This document shows, piece by piece, positions 5,482 to 6,964 of a stretch of DNA of 6,964 nt. This stretch comes from VBAS01 sp035292525. GTDB taxonomy: Bacteria > Bacteroidota > Bacteroidia > Chitinophagales > Chitinophagaceae. The DNA lies in NCBI GenBank assembly GCA_035292525.1, contig DATDPZ010000296.1, forward strand, positions 1-6,964. Reading direction: 5' to 3'. Under the pieces are notes generated by a model. That model searched no databases. It was given only the letters and a program-made list of their open reading frames with translations, and was not told the DNA's origin. Both the position numbers and the translations under genes were made by a program. Numbering within the stretch: the stretch's first letter is position 1; every line of letters begins with the position of its first letter.

Positions 5482-6549
5482 TTAATAAGTTTTATTAAAT
5501 CGCCAGGAGCCGGCATCTTCGTTATTGCGAAGCAGGTACATCCCTACAGGCAGATTGGACAGGGAAATATTGTTCCTGCCGGGTTTCAATGTAAAATAAC
5601 TGATCAGCCTGCCCGAACTGTTCAGTAAAGCCACCTGCATATTCTCTTCAGATTCCACAATGAGCTGATCAGCCTGCTGTGTAATGTTCAGCCGGTTTGT
5701 TTTTTCTATAAAGATGGAGATGATCCCTGAATAAGTAAATTTTCCGTCCATATCCACTTGTTTCAGCCGGTAGTATTTGGTACCCGGCGTTACATAAGAA
5801 TCCGTGGCGGTATAGTAAGAAGTGCTGGACGTATTTCCTTTTCCGGCTATCCGGCTGACAAAAGAAAAGTTTATCCCGTCATTGCTTTGTTCTACATCAA
5901 AATAACGGTTTTTACTTTCTGATGCGGTGATCCAGTTCAGCACTACATGATTTTTTTTCTGAACCGTAGCTTTAAAACTGGTCAGCACTACCGGTACTAC
6001 CTGGCTGCCTAATCCACTTGAACCACAAAAACAATAAACGCCTGTACGTTGAGAATTCGGGGGAGCACTTCCAAATATCCTGAAATAATATGTTTGATTA
6101 ATGGTAAGCCCCGTAACGGTTAGTGTTAAAGTAACACCACTGCTGGGGCCAGCTGCTTTTGCACAGCCAATTTCAGTAAAGCTACCACAGGTTGGTCCGC
6201 CAGAAAAAGCCTGGATGGCTACTACGAAAGAAACATTTTGTAAAACATTAATTGTTGCGCTGGTTCCGTTGGCAATAAAATTAAACCAGATATCCGCCTG
6301 GTCATGATCATTATTTGTACAGGAAGGAGCAGGGGCACATGCATCCATAGTGAGGTTCGGCTCGCAGGCAGGCCGGTTATCAAAATTTGTTCCGCCATTA
6401 CAGGAAGTACCCGTTTCACAATTATAAAACCAGGACTGGGCCACGGTAACAGAATTAGAAGAATTGGTGCCGCCGCCCGGGCACAATTGTGCATAGGAGT
6501 TTACCATCAAAACGGTCAGTGATAATACGATTAGGTAGATTTTCAACAC
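5482..6549 (-). CDS. Secreted T9SS-substrate protein with Cys-rich N-terminal domain
   Basis: This is a predicted exported protein of 355 residues. Residues 1-20 are a signal peptide (KIYLIVLSLTVLMVNSYA, cleavage before Q21). Residues about 21-180 contain all ten cysteines (23, 44, 50, 62, 71, 77, 121, 129, 173, 175) and a QADIWFNFIANGTSATINV stretch resembling PPC-type beta-sandwich domains. Residues about 186-280 match a common Bacteroidota FnIII-like module (PVVLTSFKA, VLNWITASE, FDVEQSNDGINF, YYRLKQVDMDGKFTYS). Residues about 285-355 are a type A T9SS sorting domain ending in LPVGMYLLRNNEDAGSWRF, so the protein should cross the outer membrane and be released or anchored at the surface. 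The binding target is unknown, and no catalytic motif is visible. There is no ATG: the frame opens with GTG (6549) directly followed by TTG (6546). TTG would give a start MKIYLIVL, more typical of a signal peptide. A TTTATTTG box abuts the GTG (6559-6552), which also favours a later start. Confidence 0.85.
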   Translation of the reverse strand: MLKIYLIVLSLTVLMVNSYAQLCPGGGTNSSNSVTVAQSWFYNCETGTSCNGGTNFDNRPACEPNLTMDACAPAPSCTNNDHDQADIWFNFIANGTSATINVLQNVSFVVAIQAFSGGPTCGSFTEIGCAKAAGPSSGVTLTLTVTGLTINQTYYFRIFGSAPPNSQRTGVYCFCGSSGLGSQVVPVVLTSFKATVQKKNHVVLNWITASESKNRYFDVEQSNDGINFSFVSRIAGKGNTSSTSYYTATDSYVTPGTKYYRLKQVDMDGKFTYSGIISIFIEKTNRLNITQQADQLIVESEENMQVALLNSSGRLISYFTLKPGRNNISLSNLPVGMYLLRNNEDAGSWRFNKTY

Positions 6550-6806
6550 TACAAATAAACGAAGTTTAAAACTCTCTGTTGCATTCCCTTAGCACTTTTA
6601 ATAAACTCTTCTTCTAAACAAGAATAAATACGAAGTGGATTTGCGATTGTGTTACAAAAAAGTTCAATAAAAATAATTTTTGTTGAAAAAACACTGCGTA
6701 TTTTTCCCAGTCCTTTGCAGTTATTTTTTAAAAAAGTTAGCTGAGATAGTTATAAAACAAAAGCTGTAAATTAAAACTGGTGATGAGCAATCCACATCTT
6801 CCCTTC
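6550..6806. other. AT-rich non-coding stretch
   Basis: No supported gene was found on either strand. The sequence is strongly AT-rich and contains several A and T runs, a weak -7-like box (TTTATTTG, minus strand 6559-6552) next to the T9SS-substrate gene, and the palindrome at 6663-6687. Nothing else is recognisable. Confidence 0.55.
6663..6687. repeat. 25-bp near-perfect palindrome
   Basis: TTCAATAAAAAT (6663-6674) and ATTTTTGTTGAA (6676-6687) are inverted copies of each other with one T/G difference, around a single central A. The arms are 12 nt, much longer than the other dyads here, though very AT-rich. It lies 114 nt upstream of the T9SS-substrate start codon. It could be a protein-binding site or part of the terminator of a gene outside the window. 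Confidence 0.5.
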
Positions 6807-6931
6807 AGCACTCCAACAATCAACCACTCCGAAATTATATCCGCCACTCCCCATAAGCACTCCAACGATCAAGCACTCCGAAATTATATCCGCCTCTCCC
6901 TGGCAACACTCCAACAATCAACCCCTCCGAA
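6807..6931. repeat. 49-nt tandem repeat, about 2.5 copies
   Basis: Copies begin at 6807, 6856 and 6905, an exact 49-nt period. Copies 1 and 2 agree at 42 of their first 45 positions and differ in the last four. Copy 3 agrees with copy 1 at 25 of its first 27 positions and then changes into a different sequence that forms a hairpin. Each full unit contains CACTCC or a close variant three times (6809, 6825 and 6845 in copy 1) and a shared GAAATTATATCCGCC core. The strand is rich in C and A and nearly free of G. The period is not a multiple of three, and stops interrupt the frames, so it is not coding. Confidence 0.85.
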
Positions 6932-6932
6932 C

Positions 6933-6952
6933 CCCTCTCCTCAAGGAGAGGG
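6933..6952. repeat. GC-rich hairpin CCCTCTCCT-CA-AGGAGAGGG
   Basis: Nine-base arms at 6933-6941 and 6944-6952 are perfectly complementary around CA (physically eight pairs and a TCAA tetraloop). It is fused to the truncated third copy of the 49-nt repeat. From memory, CCTCTCC...GGAGAGG palindromes are common dispersed intergenic repeats in Bacteroidota. No T run follows before the window edge, so a terminator is not favoured. Confidence 0.6.
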
Positions 6953-6964
6953 AATCGGAGACTC

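Noticed and set aside
6101..6522. Plus- and minus-strand frames inside the T9SS-substrate gene
   Set aside because: They are out-of-frame shadows of a gene with clear signal peptide, FnIII-like and sorting domains, and have no family features of their own.
6807..6964. CRISPR array at the right end
   Set aside because: The repeats are directly adjacent with a 49-nt period, the third is truncated, and there are no unique spacers between conserved repeats.
6830..6964. Minus-strand frame entering from the right edge (about 45 codons)
   Set aside because: It lies wholly in the 49-nt repeat, whose period is not a multiple of three, ends in a stop within it, and shows no protein-like conservation.

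Overview
The window looks like ordinary chromosomal DNA from a member of the Bacteroidota, most likely a Chitinophagia/Chitinophagaceae-type bacterium. Four signs support this: a secreted protein with a type IX secretion (T9SS) sorting tail, a large DUF5916 outer-membrane-type protein, promoters of the Bacteroidota form (TTG, about 19-20 nt, TAnnTTTG), and start codons without recognisable Shine-Dalgarno sequences. The lineage is inferred from gene content, not from a marker gene.

Layout. The left end (1-977) is a minus-strand pair: surE (nucleotide 5'/3'-phosphatase), overlapped by 19 nt by the start of a small membrane-protein gene that runs off the window edge. A 335-nt divergent intergenic region (978-1312) holds a good surE promoter, a degenerate repeat element, and overlapping AT-rich palindromes in front of the next gene. 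On the plus strand follow a LexA/CI-like regulator (HTH plus S24 autoprotease, 1313-2062) and, from its own strong promoter, an 820-residue DUF5916 protein (2160-4622). That gene's stop codon abuts the stop codon of a minus-strand metallophosphoesterase of the PdeM type (4623-5285). Further right, also on minus, is a secreted T9SS-substrate protein with a cysteine-rich N-terminal domain (5482-6549). The right end (6550-6964) has no convincing gene. It holds a 25-bp near-perfect palindrome, a 49-nt tandem repeat in about 2.5 copies, and a short GC-rich hairpin.

How the genes relate. Apart from surE and its overlapping partner, each gene appears to be its own transcription unit. Two could belong to DNA-damage biology: the LexA-like autoprotease regulator and the PdeM-like phosphoesterase. 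They are not adjacent or co-oriented, and the usual PdeM partners (ATP-dependent DNA ligase, exonuclease, helicase) are absent, so a joint role is speculation. I see no phage, transposase, CRISPR or defence system. The observations most worth checking are the PdeM homologue that keeps its metal ligands but lacks the catalytic histidine, the multi-half-site palindrome in front of the LexA-like gene, and the 49-nt repeat array at the right edge.
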